Assembly (NCBI GenBank): GCA_037444825.1
Contig: JBBILR010000022.1
Location: 1 to 35,441, forward strand
From: JBFLVU01 sp037444825
GTDB taxonomy: Bacteria; Acidobacteriota; UBA4820; DSQY01
DNA length: 35,441 bases
Reading direction: 5' to 3'
Shown here: positions 1-8,627 of the stretch, piece after piece
Numbering within the stretch: the stretch's first letter is position 1
Layout: each line of letters starts with the position of its first letter
Notes under the pieces: generated by a model
Told to the model about the DNA's origin: nothing
Databases searched by the model: none
What the model saw: the letters and a program-made list of their open reading frames with translations, nothing else
Translations under genes and position numbers: made by a program

Positions 1-60
1 AAGGCGAAGATGCTGCTCAACTATCTTGCGAAGAAGGGATACTTGAAAGCGGCCCAATAA
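1..60 (+). CDS. C-terminal end of an unidentified protein (5' truncated by window edge)
   Basis: Only the last 19 codons are visible, reading KAKMLLNYLAKKGYLKAAQ and then TAA at 58-60. The piece is basic and helical-looking and is not enough to name a family. GC content here and in the next ~60 bases is visibly lower than in the rest of the window, which could mean an acquired segment. It is called coding only because the frame is open from the window edge and the composition is protein-like. The complementary strand is also open here, so confidence is modest. Confidence 0.4.
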   Translation, partial: KAKMLLNYLAKKGYLKAAQ

Positions 61-124
61 AGAAAGCTTGCGAGGCAAAGACGTACTTGGCGGCGAAGGG
101 GGCGAAGTGAGAGAGCAGGCTTAG

Positions 125-262
125 AGATTTCGTGCAGCGGGCCCGTGGAGTCCGACCCTCCAGGTGACGCCCTCGGGGGACCACACGGCGGTCTTTTACC
201 TGAAGATGCCTCCCCGCTACGCCGGCGACAACGCAGGAATGGCGGTGAAAGGATGGCCATAG
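125..262 (+). pseudogene. Short open fragment without start, possible gene remnant
   Basis: Between the stop at 122-124 and the TAG at 260-262 this frame is open for 45 codons. Its second half looks protein-like (HTAVFYLKMPPRYAGDNAG), but it has no ATG or GTG with a ribosome site at its beginning. It may be the 3' remnant of a decayed gene, perhaps related to the truncated gene at 1-60, or chance. No family was recognised. The rest of 61-352 holds no gene that I can support. Confidence 0.2.
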
Positions 263-294
263 AGAGAGGATTCGGTTCATACCCTTGACGGCGT

Positions 295-342
295 CCCCTC
301 CCTGGGGCGATGCTGGTAAGCCCCGGTCCCTCGGGGGAGGGG
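295..342 (+). promoter_or_regulatory. Possible leader hairpin covering the ribosome site of the SRPBCC gene
   Basis: CCCCTCCC at 295-302 is complementary to GGGAGGGG at 335-342. The latter is the purine-rich Shine-Dalgarno region for the GTG start at 353. An inner pair, GGGG 304-307 with CCCC 321-324, could form within it. If transcribed, the structure would hide the ribosome site. G/C runs are common in this genome, so chance pairing is a real alternative. Confidence 0.25.
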
Positions 343-352
343 ATGGTGCCGG

Positions 353-811
353 GTGACGAGGGTCATTCACCTGTCGGTGGTGGTGGGGGCTCCGCCGGAC
401 CGGGCCTACGCCTGGTTCACCCAGAACGACCTTCTGGAGCGGTGGCTCTGCCGCCACGCGGAGGTGGAGCCGTACGCCGGCGGCAAGTTTCACCTCTTCT
501 GGGACCCGTTCGACCGGGAGAACGACTGCACCTTCGGGTGCCGGGTGACGGCGGCGGCGCCGGGGCGCCTCCTCGCCTTCGAATGGAAAGGGCCCAAGCA
601 GTTCCGGAAGATCCTGAACACCTGCGACCCGCTGACCCACGTGTCGGTTTCTTTCCACCCCGTGGAGGGAAAGGGGGGGACGGAGACGGAGGTCCACCTG
701 CTCCATTCGGGGTGGTGCCGCTCTCCCGAGTGGGTGGAGGCCCGGGTCTGGACGGAGATGGCGTGGAAGCGGGTTCTGGATCTCCTCAAGGAGAGGATCG
801 GTGGATCCTGA
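353..811 (+). CDS. SRPBCC / AHSA1-like START-fold protein
   Basis: A 152-residue protein with the pattern of the AHSA1 (activator of Hsp90 ATPase homologue 1-like) branch of the SRPBCC superfamily. It has an N-terminal beta strand followed by PPDRAYAWFTQNDLLERW, then GGKFHLFW, a central strand with LLAFEWKG, and a C-terminal helix containing WTEMAWKRVLDLLKE. Such proteins form a deep hydrophobic cavity; the ligand cannot be told from sequence. The start is a GTG about 10 bases after a GGGGGAGGGG ribosome site. The stop overlaps the next gene by 11 bases, so it is probably co-transcribed and translationally coupled with the macro-domain gene. No signal peptide, so cytoplasmic. Family assignment is good; function unknown. 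Confidence 0.85.
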   Translation: MTRVIHLSVVVGAPPDRAYAWFTQNDLLERWLCRHAEVEPYAGGKFHLFWDPFDRENDCTFGCRVTAAAPGRLLAFEWKGPKQFRKILNTCDPLTHVSVSFHPVEGKGGTETEVHLLHSGWCRSPEWVEARVWTEMAWKRVLDLLKERIGGS

Positions 812-1340
812 AGTGGCTCGTCGGATTCGGATCGTGAAGGGCGACATCACCCGCCTTTCGGTGGATGCGGTGGTGAACGCCGCCAACCGGTCTCTTCTGG
901 GGGGAGGCGGGGTGGACGGGGCGATTCACCGCGCGGCGGGGCCTTCGCTGCTCGAGGAGTGCCGCCGCCTTGGAGGCTGCGAGACCGGGGACGCCAAGAT
1001 CACCCGGGGGTACGGCCTGCCCGCCCGCTTCGTCATCCACACGGTGGGGCCCGTCTGGCGGGGGGGAGACGCGGGGGAGGCGGAGGTCCTGGCCTCCTGC
1101 TACCTTCGCTCGCTGAGCCTGGCCCGGGACCGGGTCTTCCAGACGGTGGCCTTTCCCTCCATCAGCACGGGAGCCTACGGCTATCCCGTGGAAAAGGCCT
1201 GCGCGGTGGCCCTTGGGACCACGGCGGATTTCCTTTCGAAGAGCCCGCTGCCCCGCGAGGTCACCTTCGTCTGCTTCTCGGACCAAGACCTCGTGGCCTA
1301 CCGCCGGGAGGCCGCCCGCCTCGGCCTGATCCATTCCTGA
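801..1340 (+). CDS. Macro-domain protein, MacroD/YmdB-type ADP-ribosyl hydrolase
   Basis: A 179-residue single-domain protein. Diagnostic motifs are GDIT near the N-terminus, VVNAANRSLLGGGGVDGAIH (adenosine/ribose-binding loop with the catalytic Asn/Asp region), TGDAKITRGYGLPARFVIHT, and SISTGAYGYP (diphosphate-binding loop). These match the MacroD-type class that hydrolyses O-acetyl-ADP-ribose and removes mono-ADP-ribose from acidic residues. The GTG start at 801 lies inside the end of the SRPBCC gene (11-base overlap). A shorter GTG start in the GDIT region is possible but would cut the first strand. It is cytoplasmic. The actual substrate is not evident, and no ADP-ribosyltransferase is visible nearby. 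Confidence 0.93.
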   Translation: MDPEVARRIRIVKGDITRLSVDAVVNAANRSLLGGGGVDGAIHRAAGPSLLEECRRLGGCETGDAKITRGYGLPARFVIHTVGPVWRGGDAGEAEVLASCYLRSLSLARDRVFQTVAFPSISTGAYGYPVEKACAVALGTTADFLSKSPLPREVTFVCFSDQDLVAYRREAARLGLIHS

Positions 1341-1359
1341 CGCCTTCGAGGGACCGCCG

Positions 1360-2346
1360 TTGGCCATTTCCCGGATTCTCTTCTGCGCCCTCCTAGGCCT
1401 GTTGCCCGTCCTTCCCCTGGATCCTCCCCGGCGGCCCGAGGGGTGGGCCCCGCAGTGGGAGCGGCGGCCCGCCGGCCTTCGCCCCTGGCCTCGGCGGGCC
1501 CCTTCTCTCCTGCGTTTGCGCTCGGAGAGCGCCGTGGTGGCCGACGACGCCACCGGCGAGGTCCTCTTCGAGAAGAACGCCGACGAGGTGCGCCCCATCG
1601 CATCCCTGACGAAGGTGATGACGGGCCTCGTGGTCTTGGGGTCTGGGCGTTCCCTTTCGGAGGGGGTGACGATCCAGGAGGAGGACGTGGACACCCTCAA
1701 GCACTCCGCCTCGCACCTCCCCGTGGGGTGGACGTTGACCCGGGGGGAACTGCTCCGCATCGCCCTCATGGCGTCGGACAACCGGGCCGCCCACGCCCTG
1801 GCCCGGGTCCACCCCGGAGGGGTGGAGGCCTTCGTGCGGGCCATGAACGAAAAGGCATCGGCCCTCGGCATGCGCCAGACCCGCTACGTGGACCCCACGG
1901 GCCTGGACCCGGCCAACGTCTCCACCGCCCGGGACCTTCTCCTCCTCGCCCGGGAGGTCCGCCGCTACGGGACGCTGGAGGAGATGGGCCGCCAGAGCCT
2001 CCTGGAGGTCCGTTCCCTGAACTCCGGCCACCTCCGGACCTTCGGCAACAGCAACGGGCTCGTCCACGATCCCTCGTGGGACATCCGCTTCACCAAGACC
2101 GGCTACATCCTCGAATCGGGCTACTGCCTCCTCATGCGGCCGTTCCTGAAGGACCGGACCTTCACCTTCGTCTTTCTGGGGGCGGCGGGAAAGGATTCCC
2201 GGCTGGGGGACGCGCGGAGAACCCGGGCCTGGCTGTTGGGCGGCGAGGGCGGCGGGGGCGGGCGCCGCGGGGGCGGGGGAAGGGAAGGCGCTCAGGGCTC
2301 CAGCCGGAGGGCCGGAGGGCCTTCCTCGAATCCGCCGATGGGGTAG
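1360..2346 (+). CDS. pbpG: Secreted D-alanyl-D-alanine endopeptidase/carboxypeptidase, PBP7-like (peptidase S11)
   Basis: A penicillin-binding protein of the S11 family, which cleaves D-Ala cross-links or stems in periplasmic peptidoglycan. All three active-site motifs are present: SLTK (Ser82, Lys85), SDN (139-141) and KTG (246-248). The context around KTG (FTKTGYILESGYCL) and DPTGLDPANVS are typical of PBP7/PbpG rather than DacA. Residues 1-20 form a signal peptide. The start is a TTG preceded by CGAGGGA, 19 bases after the macro gene. The last ~40 residues are a low-complexity Gly/Arg tail encoded by a G-run region, and the final 55 bases overlap the convergent selD gene. The tail is probably dispensable, or the true stop has shifted by an indel in the G tract. 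Confidence 0.88.
   Translation: MAISRILFCALLGLLPVLPLDPPRRPEGWAPQWERRPAGLRPWPRRAPSLLRLRSESAVVADDATGEVLFEKNADEVRPIASLTKVMTGLVVLGSGRSLSEGVTIQEEDVDTLKHSASHLPVGWTLTRGELLRIALMASDNRAAHALARVHPGGVEAFVRAMNEKASALGMRQTRYVDPTGLDPANVSTARDLLLLAREVRRYGTLEEMGRQSLLEVRSLNSGHLRTFGNSNGLVHDPSWDIRFTKTGYILESGYCLLMRPFLKDRTFTFVFLGAAGKDSRLGDARRTRAWLLGGEGGGGGRRGGGGREGAQGSSRRAGGPSSNPPMG
2238..2279 (+). repeat. G-run tract (potential G-quadruplex) at the pbpG/selD convergence
   Basis: Six runs of at least three G, separated by one to six bases, lie on the plus strand (GGGCGGCGAGGG, then GGCGGGGGCGGG and so on to 2279). It encodes the Gly-rich tail of the DD-peptidase and lies just past the end of selD. It satisfies the simple G3+N1-7 quadruplex pattern. 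A role in transcription ending is speculative. Confidence 0.45.
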
Positions 2347-3344
2347 AGGGCCTGGCCGCGGGCCCGGGCGGCTTCCTGGAGACGCCCTTCCTTCTCCGGG
2401 GGAACGGCCAAGAGCAGGCCCCCGGAGGTCTGGGCGTCGGCGGCCATGAGGAGGTGGACCTCCTCCAGCGAGGGGTGGGCTTCCAGAAAGGGGGCCACGA
2501 GGTCCCGGTTGGCGTAGGTGCCTCCGGGGATGTTCTGGTCCCGCGCCTGGGCCTCCACGCCGTCGAAGAAGGGGATGGCCCCGAAGGAGAGGCGCGCCGA
2601 AAGCCCAGCCTCCCGGCACATCTCCAGCAGGTGGCCCAGGAGTCCGAAACCGGTGACGTCGGTGGCGCCTCGGACCTCCGCCTCCAGGGCCGCCTCCGAG
2701 GCGGCGCGGTTGAGGAGGGCCATGGAGGAGACGGCCTCCCGGTAGGCCTCACCCGGGATATCCCCGCCCTTGAAGGCCGTGGCGAGGATGCCGGTGCCCA
2801 GTTTCTTCGTGAGGTACAGGCGGTCGCCGGGGCGGGCGCCGTCCTTGCGAAGGAGCCGTTGGGGGTGGGCCTCGCCCACCACGGCCATGCCGTACTTGGG
2901 CTCGGGGTCGTCCACGGTGTGGCCGCCGACGACGAGGCACCCCGCCTCCCGGGCCTTGTCGGCCCCGCCTTTCAGGATCTCCACCATTTCGTCGGTGCGG
3001 TACTGGCGGCTGGGGAAGTTCATCAGGTTCAGGGCCAGCAGGGGACGCCCCCCCATGGCGTAGACGTCGGAGAAGGCGTTGGCGGCGGCGATCTGGCCGA
3101 AGGCGTAGGGGTCGTCCACCACCGGGGTGAAGTAGTCCGCCGTGAACAGAAGAACCCTGTCCGCCTCCCAAAGGAAGGCGGCGGCGTCCTCCACGTGCCC
3201 CGGAGGGGTGAGGAGGCGCGGGTCGTCCACGACGGGCAGCCGGCGGAGGACCTCCGCCAGGTCCAGCGGACTCAGCTTGCAGGCTCAGCCGGCTCCGTGG
3301 CTGAGACCGGTGAGCCGGCCGATGGGCGGCTTTCCAGCGTCCAC
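2292..3344 (-). CDS. selD: Selenide, water dikinase (selenophosphate synthetase) containing selenocysteine
   Basis: Makes selenophosphate from selenide and ATP, the Se donor for selenocysteine and selenouridine. From the GTG at 3344 (ribosome site GAGAGGAGG five bases upstream) the frame runs 350 residues, a normal SelD length, if the TGA at 3285-3287 is read as Sec. Residues 14-23 then read LSHGAGUACK, the catalytic site where other SelDs have Cys or Sec. Downstream are AIR-synthase-family features: FTADYFTPVVDDPYAFG (Asp-rich ATP/Mg site), AANAFSDVYAMGG, GGHTVDD, TKKLGTG, DVTGFGLLGH and AQTSGGLLLAV. The shorter frame from the GTG at 3230 lacks the active site and is not a credible start. 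Sec20 is an inference from context plus the SECIS-like hairpin. The start lies 17 bases after the PEGA gene, so it is last in a four-gene operon. Confidence 0.93.
3257..3275 (-). promoter_or_regulatory. Bacterial SECIS-like hairpin in selD
   Basis: In the mRNA, bases 13-31 counted from the U of the UGA fold as CUG-A-GUCC / GCU / GGAC-C-UGG: a 4-bp upper stem, one A-C mismatch, then three pairs including two G-U. The apical loop GCU starts with G and lies about 20 bases after the UGA, within the range known for bacterial SECIS elements recognised by SelB. It is contained in the coding region, as expected for bacteria. Confidence 0.65.
3285..3287 (-). other. In-frame UGA, predicted selenocysteine codon of selD (residue 20)
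   Basis: The minus-strand codons CAC GGA GCC GGC TGA GCC TGC AAG give H-G-A-G-U-A-C-K. The reading frame and SelD similarity continue without break on both sides of the TGA. The position is exactly the known Sec/Cys active site of SelD. A sequencing error or ordinary nonsense mutation is unlikely at precisely this codon. Confidence 0.93.
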
Positions 3345-3361
3345 GGTTCCTCCTCTCGACG

Positions 3362-5500
3362 TCACGGTACGCTCCCGCCAGCCGCCAGGCCCGGCGGGGC
3401 GGGGAGCCGTCTCAAGAGATCGGCGGCCAGCGGCGCCGCCAAGAGGTCCCCCAGGCCGTCCAGGGTGGCGTCCGGGACTCCGGCGGCGGCCAGGAGCAGG
3501 GGGCGGGCCTCCTCCGTCCGGCCGAGGTGCAACAGGGCCACGGCACGGGCGTAGGCCACGGCGGCCTGTCCCGGCTCCCCCGGATCCGCCGGCGCCTTCT
3601 CCAGGGCTTCCAGCGCCTTTTGGGGCCGGCCCAGGGAGATCTCGGCGAAAGCGAGGTTCAGGGCGGCGGCGCGGCCCTCCAAGGGCGATTCGGACGAAAG
3701 GGCCGCCTGCTGGGCTAGGAGGGCCCGCTTGAGGGGGAAAGGCCCCGCCGCCACCACCTTCCGGAAGGCGGAGGCCGAAAGGCGGGCCGAGACCTCTTTC
3801 CCCTCGTGGAGGAAGCGGACCTCCGCTTCCCTGACCCCACGGAGCTTGGCACGGGCTTCGGAGGCGGAGTCCACCAGGTCCTCGCCGACCCCGAGAAGGC
3901 GGTCCCCGGGGGCGGGTCCCCCCGCGGAGGAGAGGTCCCGAAGAACGAAAGGCCCTCCCCCCGGGGCGTCGCCCAGGGCCAGGACCTCCGCGAGGTCGAA
4001 GTCCAGGACCGTCGCATCCAGGAGCTTGAGGGCGGCGGCGGCCCCGTCCGCGGGGCCTCCCGTGGCGGTGAAGAGGTCCTCCCCCGGAAAGTCCGGCGCC
4101 AGGAGCTTCAGCGAGAATCGGAATTCCCTCTCCCCGGCCCGCTCCATGAGGCCCGCCACCACCCCCTGGCAGCGGTACTTCCGGCACAGGAGGGCGGCGG
4201 CGGAGGCGCGCTCCGAGGGGTCCACCCCCGCCACGAAGAAGGTGTCGGGGAGGAGGGGGTTCGTCTCCTCTGAGAAGGTTCCGTTAAACAGATTCAGGTC
4301 CCCCCAGAGGCCGTCGGCCGCGGCGGAGGCTTCCGCCAGGTCCTCGGGGGCCACCTCCGGCCCGCGCGTGAAGCCCACCCAGAGCAACGTCGGCCGTAGC
4401 ACCGCCTCCACCCGGAAGGGGCCCCCCTCCGCCACGTGGAGGCGCGCCCGGTATTCGCCGACGCCGGCCTTGCGGACGAGGATGTCGTGGTCCCCGATGC
4501 AGAAGCTCCCGTCCCGGAAGGGGGTGGTTCCGGCCGCCCGGCCGTCCAGGAGGACTTCGGCGCCGGAGGGGCGGGAGACCACCTCCAAGGGAACGGTCTT
4601 TCGCTCCAGGGTGATGGTCTTCACGAAGCCCGGCAGGTTCTTCTCCCGGTCCAGGACGACGTTGAGAAGGAAGGTGCGAGGAGCGTGGCAGGGCTTGGAG
4701 AGGGTGACCCGGTGCTCGCCGGGGGGCAGATTCTGGGCGGAGATGACGTAGACCGACGAGGGGTCCGCGCCGATGGAGCGGGCGTAGTCGGCCCACTCGG
4801 GCTTCACGGAGGCGGCGCGGTCGGCGGTGCCCACCGGCTTCCCGTCCAGGGAAAGGGCGGTGCCTTGGGGCTGGACGAAGAAGTAGATCGTGCGCGCGTT
4901 GGGGATCAGCCGGGCCGTGAAGGGGACCACCGCCCCCACCTCCACCCGCACCTCCCGTTCCAGCGGGTCGTACCCCGACTGCACCGCCCGGACGGTGTGC
5001 AGGCCTTTCAAGACGGGGACCTGGCGCATCCCTCCCGAGCCCAGGGGACGGCCGTCGAGAAAGACCTGGCACTCCGGGGGGGAGATGTCCAGGGCCAGCG
5101 TCCCCGTCCACTGGGAGCGCACCTCCTCGAAGAAGCGGACCACCTTGGGGGCGCGGCTCCGCGAGAAGGGGTAGTCGGCGCGGAGCTGCACCAGGCGGGC
5201 GAAGTCCGCCCGGGCCTCCTCCAGCTTTCCCAGGTTGAAGAAGGCCACACCCCTCAGCTCCAGGCACCGCTGGAGCAGGGCCTCGTCGCCGGCGGTGAGC
5301 CTTCCCGCCGACTCCCACCGGGAGAGGGTTTCCACCACCGGGGCCAGGGCCTCCACCGCGGCGGGGAATTGGAAGGCCTGGAAGGCCGCCTCGGCCTTCC
5401 CGAAGGACTCCTGGAGGGTCCCGATCTCCTCCACCTCCACCTGGGAGCAAGGCAGAAGGGGAAGGCAGAGGGCGAGAAGAACCGGGAGGAGGCGCCTCAT
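3362..5500 (-). CDS. Exported TPR and PEGA-domain protein
   Basis: A 712-residue envelope protein of unknown role. Residues 1-18 are a signal peptide (MRRLLPVLLALCLPLLPC). The Cys18 is a possible lipid site, although Pro before it is unusual. Residues 27-125 look like TPR helices. Three PEGA-type beta domains follow at about 132-198 (ISPPECQVFLDGRPLGSG), 203-280 and 303-370 (SRPSGAEVLLDGRAAGTTP). After that comes a region not recognised (375-525), a short PDZ-like stretch near 530-575 (APGDRLLGVGEDLVD) and C-terminal TPR-like helices (590-690). PEGA domains are usually extracytoplasmic and may bind cell wall or surface glycan. The ATG at 5500 overlaps the stop of the upstream NHL gene (ATGA), with GGGAGGG upstream. 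The same PEGA motif occurs in the kinase two genes upstream, suggesting one system. Confidence 0.85.
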   Translation of the reverse strand: MRRLLPVLLALCLPLLPCSQVEVEEIGTLQESFGKAEAAFQAFQFPAAVEALAPVVETLSRWESAGRLTAGDEALLQRCLELRGVAFFNLGKLEEARADFARLVQLRADYPFSRSRAPKVVRFFEEVRSQWTGTLALDISPPECQVFLDGRPLGSGGMRQVPVLKGLHTVRAVQSGYDPLEREVRVEVGAVVPFTARLIPNARTIYFFVQPQGTALSLDGKPVGTADRAASVKPEWADYARSIGADPSSVYVISAQNLPPGEHRVTLSKPCHAPRTFLLNVVLDREKNLPGFVKTITLERKTVPLEVVSRPSGAEVLLDGRAAGTTPFRDGSFCIGDHDILVRKAGVGEYRARLHVAEGGPFRVEAVLRPTLLWVGFTRGPEVAPEDLAEASAAADGLWGDLNLFNGTFSEETNPLLPDTFFVAGVDPSERASAAALLCRKYRCQGVVAGLMERAGEREFRFSLKLLAPDFPGEDLFTATGGPADGAAAALKLLDATVLDFDLAEVLALGDAPGGGPFVLRDLSSAGGPAPGDRLLGVGEDLVDSASEARAKLRGVREAEVRFLHEGKEVSARLSASAFRKVVAAGPFPLKRALLAQQAALSSESPLEGRAAALNLAFAEISLGRPQKALEALEKAPADPGEPGQAAVAYARAVALLHLGRTEEARPLLLAAAGVPDATLDGLGDLLAAPLAADLLRRLPAPPGLAAGGSVP

Positions 5501-6568
5501 GGCTGAAGCCCTCCCAACCGCGGGACCTTGCCGTCCACGAAGAGAATCCGGTCCAGACCGTCCCACCCCGCCGCCGAGACCCGGGGGCTCTCCTCCCCGG
5601 AGAGGAAAAGGGCCTTCCCGGAGGAGGAGAGGAGGATCAGCCGGTGGGCCCGCCCGTCCAGGAGGAGGAGGTTCCCCGCGAAGTCCACCCGGAAGTCCGA
5701 AAGGCGGCGAATGGGCACGCCCAGGGATTTCGGGTCCAGGACCTTGAGGACGCTGAGATCTCCGCCGAGAACGAAGATCCGCCCCCCCTGGCCGTCGGCC
5801 ACGTAGAGCCTCCCCGCGGAGTCGGTCCGCACGAGGGCGGGGTCGGGCACGAGGATGCCGGCGCTCCCCACGGCCTTTCCTTCGGGGTTCACCTTGATGA
5901 GGCGTCGCTGGCGGTCGTCCAGGAGCACGGCCACCCCCTCGGGCAGGCAGGCGACGGAGACCGGGGAACCGAAGGTGGGGGGGAGGCTCAGCGTCCGGTC
6001 CCCCCACAGGAGAACCCCGCGGGCAAGCGCCAACGGCCGGCCGGAGCCGTCCAGGGAGAGGTCCAGGGCTCCGGCCAGGGGCCGGGTGGCCAGGAGACGC
6101 CCGTCGGCCCGCACGTCGAAGAGGGCGTCCCGGCCCAGGAGGTAGACTCCGCCCTCCGGCGCGGGGGCCACGGCCAACGCCTTCCGGAGGATTCTGGGGT
6201 CCAGGGCCGGGGTGGGGAAGGGGGCTTCCTGAAGGGCCACCTTCCCGTGCCGCGCGAGGTTCCTGTCCAGAAGGGCCCGAATCTGCCGGGCGGCCGTGGG
6301 GGTCTCCAGCCGGCCCAGCACCCGGGCGGCGTCCAGGGGGCGGTCCAGCGCCAGGAGGGTCCGGGCGAGCAGAGGAAGGGTCTCCCCTTCGTCGCTGGAG
6401 ACGGCGCGGAGGTTTTCGAGGATCCGGTAGGCCCGCTCGGGCCTCCCGCCGTCGAGGGCCGCCTCGGCGGAACGGAGGTCCTCGCGAGGGGGCTCCCCCG
6501 GTGCGGGAGGAAGCGTGGGGAGGGCCCCGAAGGCCGCCAGGGACAGGAGGAGCGCGAGAAGGCCCGCC

Positions 6569-8488
<1,920 letters not shown>

Positions 8489-8547
8489 GGCTTCCTTCCG
8501 TGCCGCCATTGTCTCATAAATCGGCAGGCCCTGAAAAGCGGTGATAG

Positions 8548-8576
8548 TTGACAAGAAAGCACTAAGAAATTATATT
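8548..8576 (+). promoter_or_regulatory. Sigma-70-type promoter of the clpB operon
   Basis: TTGACA (8548-8553), a 17-base spacer and TATATT (8571-8576) make a near-consensus housekeeping promoter. It lies 52 bases before the clpB ATG, in an AT-rich island that stands out from the surrounding DNA. No CIRCE or sigma-32-type element was seen. On the opposite strand a TATAAT (8569-8574) overlaps it and might serve the divergent kinase operon, but without a good -35. Confidence 0.8.
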
Positions 8577-8591
8577 AAGGAAGCGCTAAAG
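8555..8591 (+). repeat. Direct repeat flanking the clpB -10 box, possible operator
   Basis: GAAAGCACTAA (8555-8565) and GGAAGCGCTAA (8579-8589) match at 9 of 11 positions and are spaced 24 bases start to start, bracketing the -10 element. Such spacing is compatible with a dimeric regulator binding on similar faces of the helix. It does not match CIRCE (inverted) or the HspR HAIR site. Regulatory function is an inference. Confidence 0.4.
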
Positions 8592-8627
8592 GGTGGCGAG
8601 ACCGCCCGGCGCCAAGGAGCCAAGACC

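Noticed and set aside
2292..3230. selD starting at the GTG at 3230
   Set aside because: This start has no good ribosome site and removes the HGAG-U-ACK active site; the longer Sec-containing frame has a strong ribosome site and full family length.
3285..4187. Separate 300-codon gene ending at the TGA in selD
   Set aside because: Only its last ~20 codons are meaningful and they are the N-terminus of SelD; the rest is out-of-frame reading of the PEGA gene. The TGA is read as Sec.
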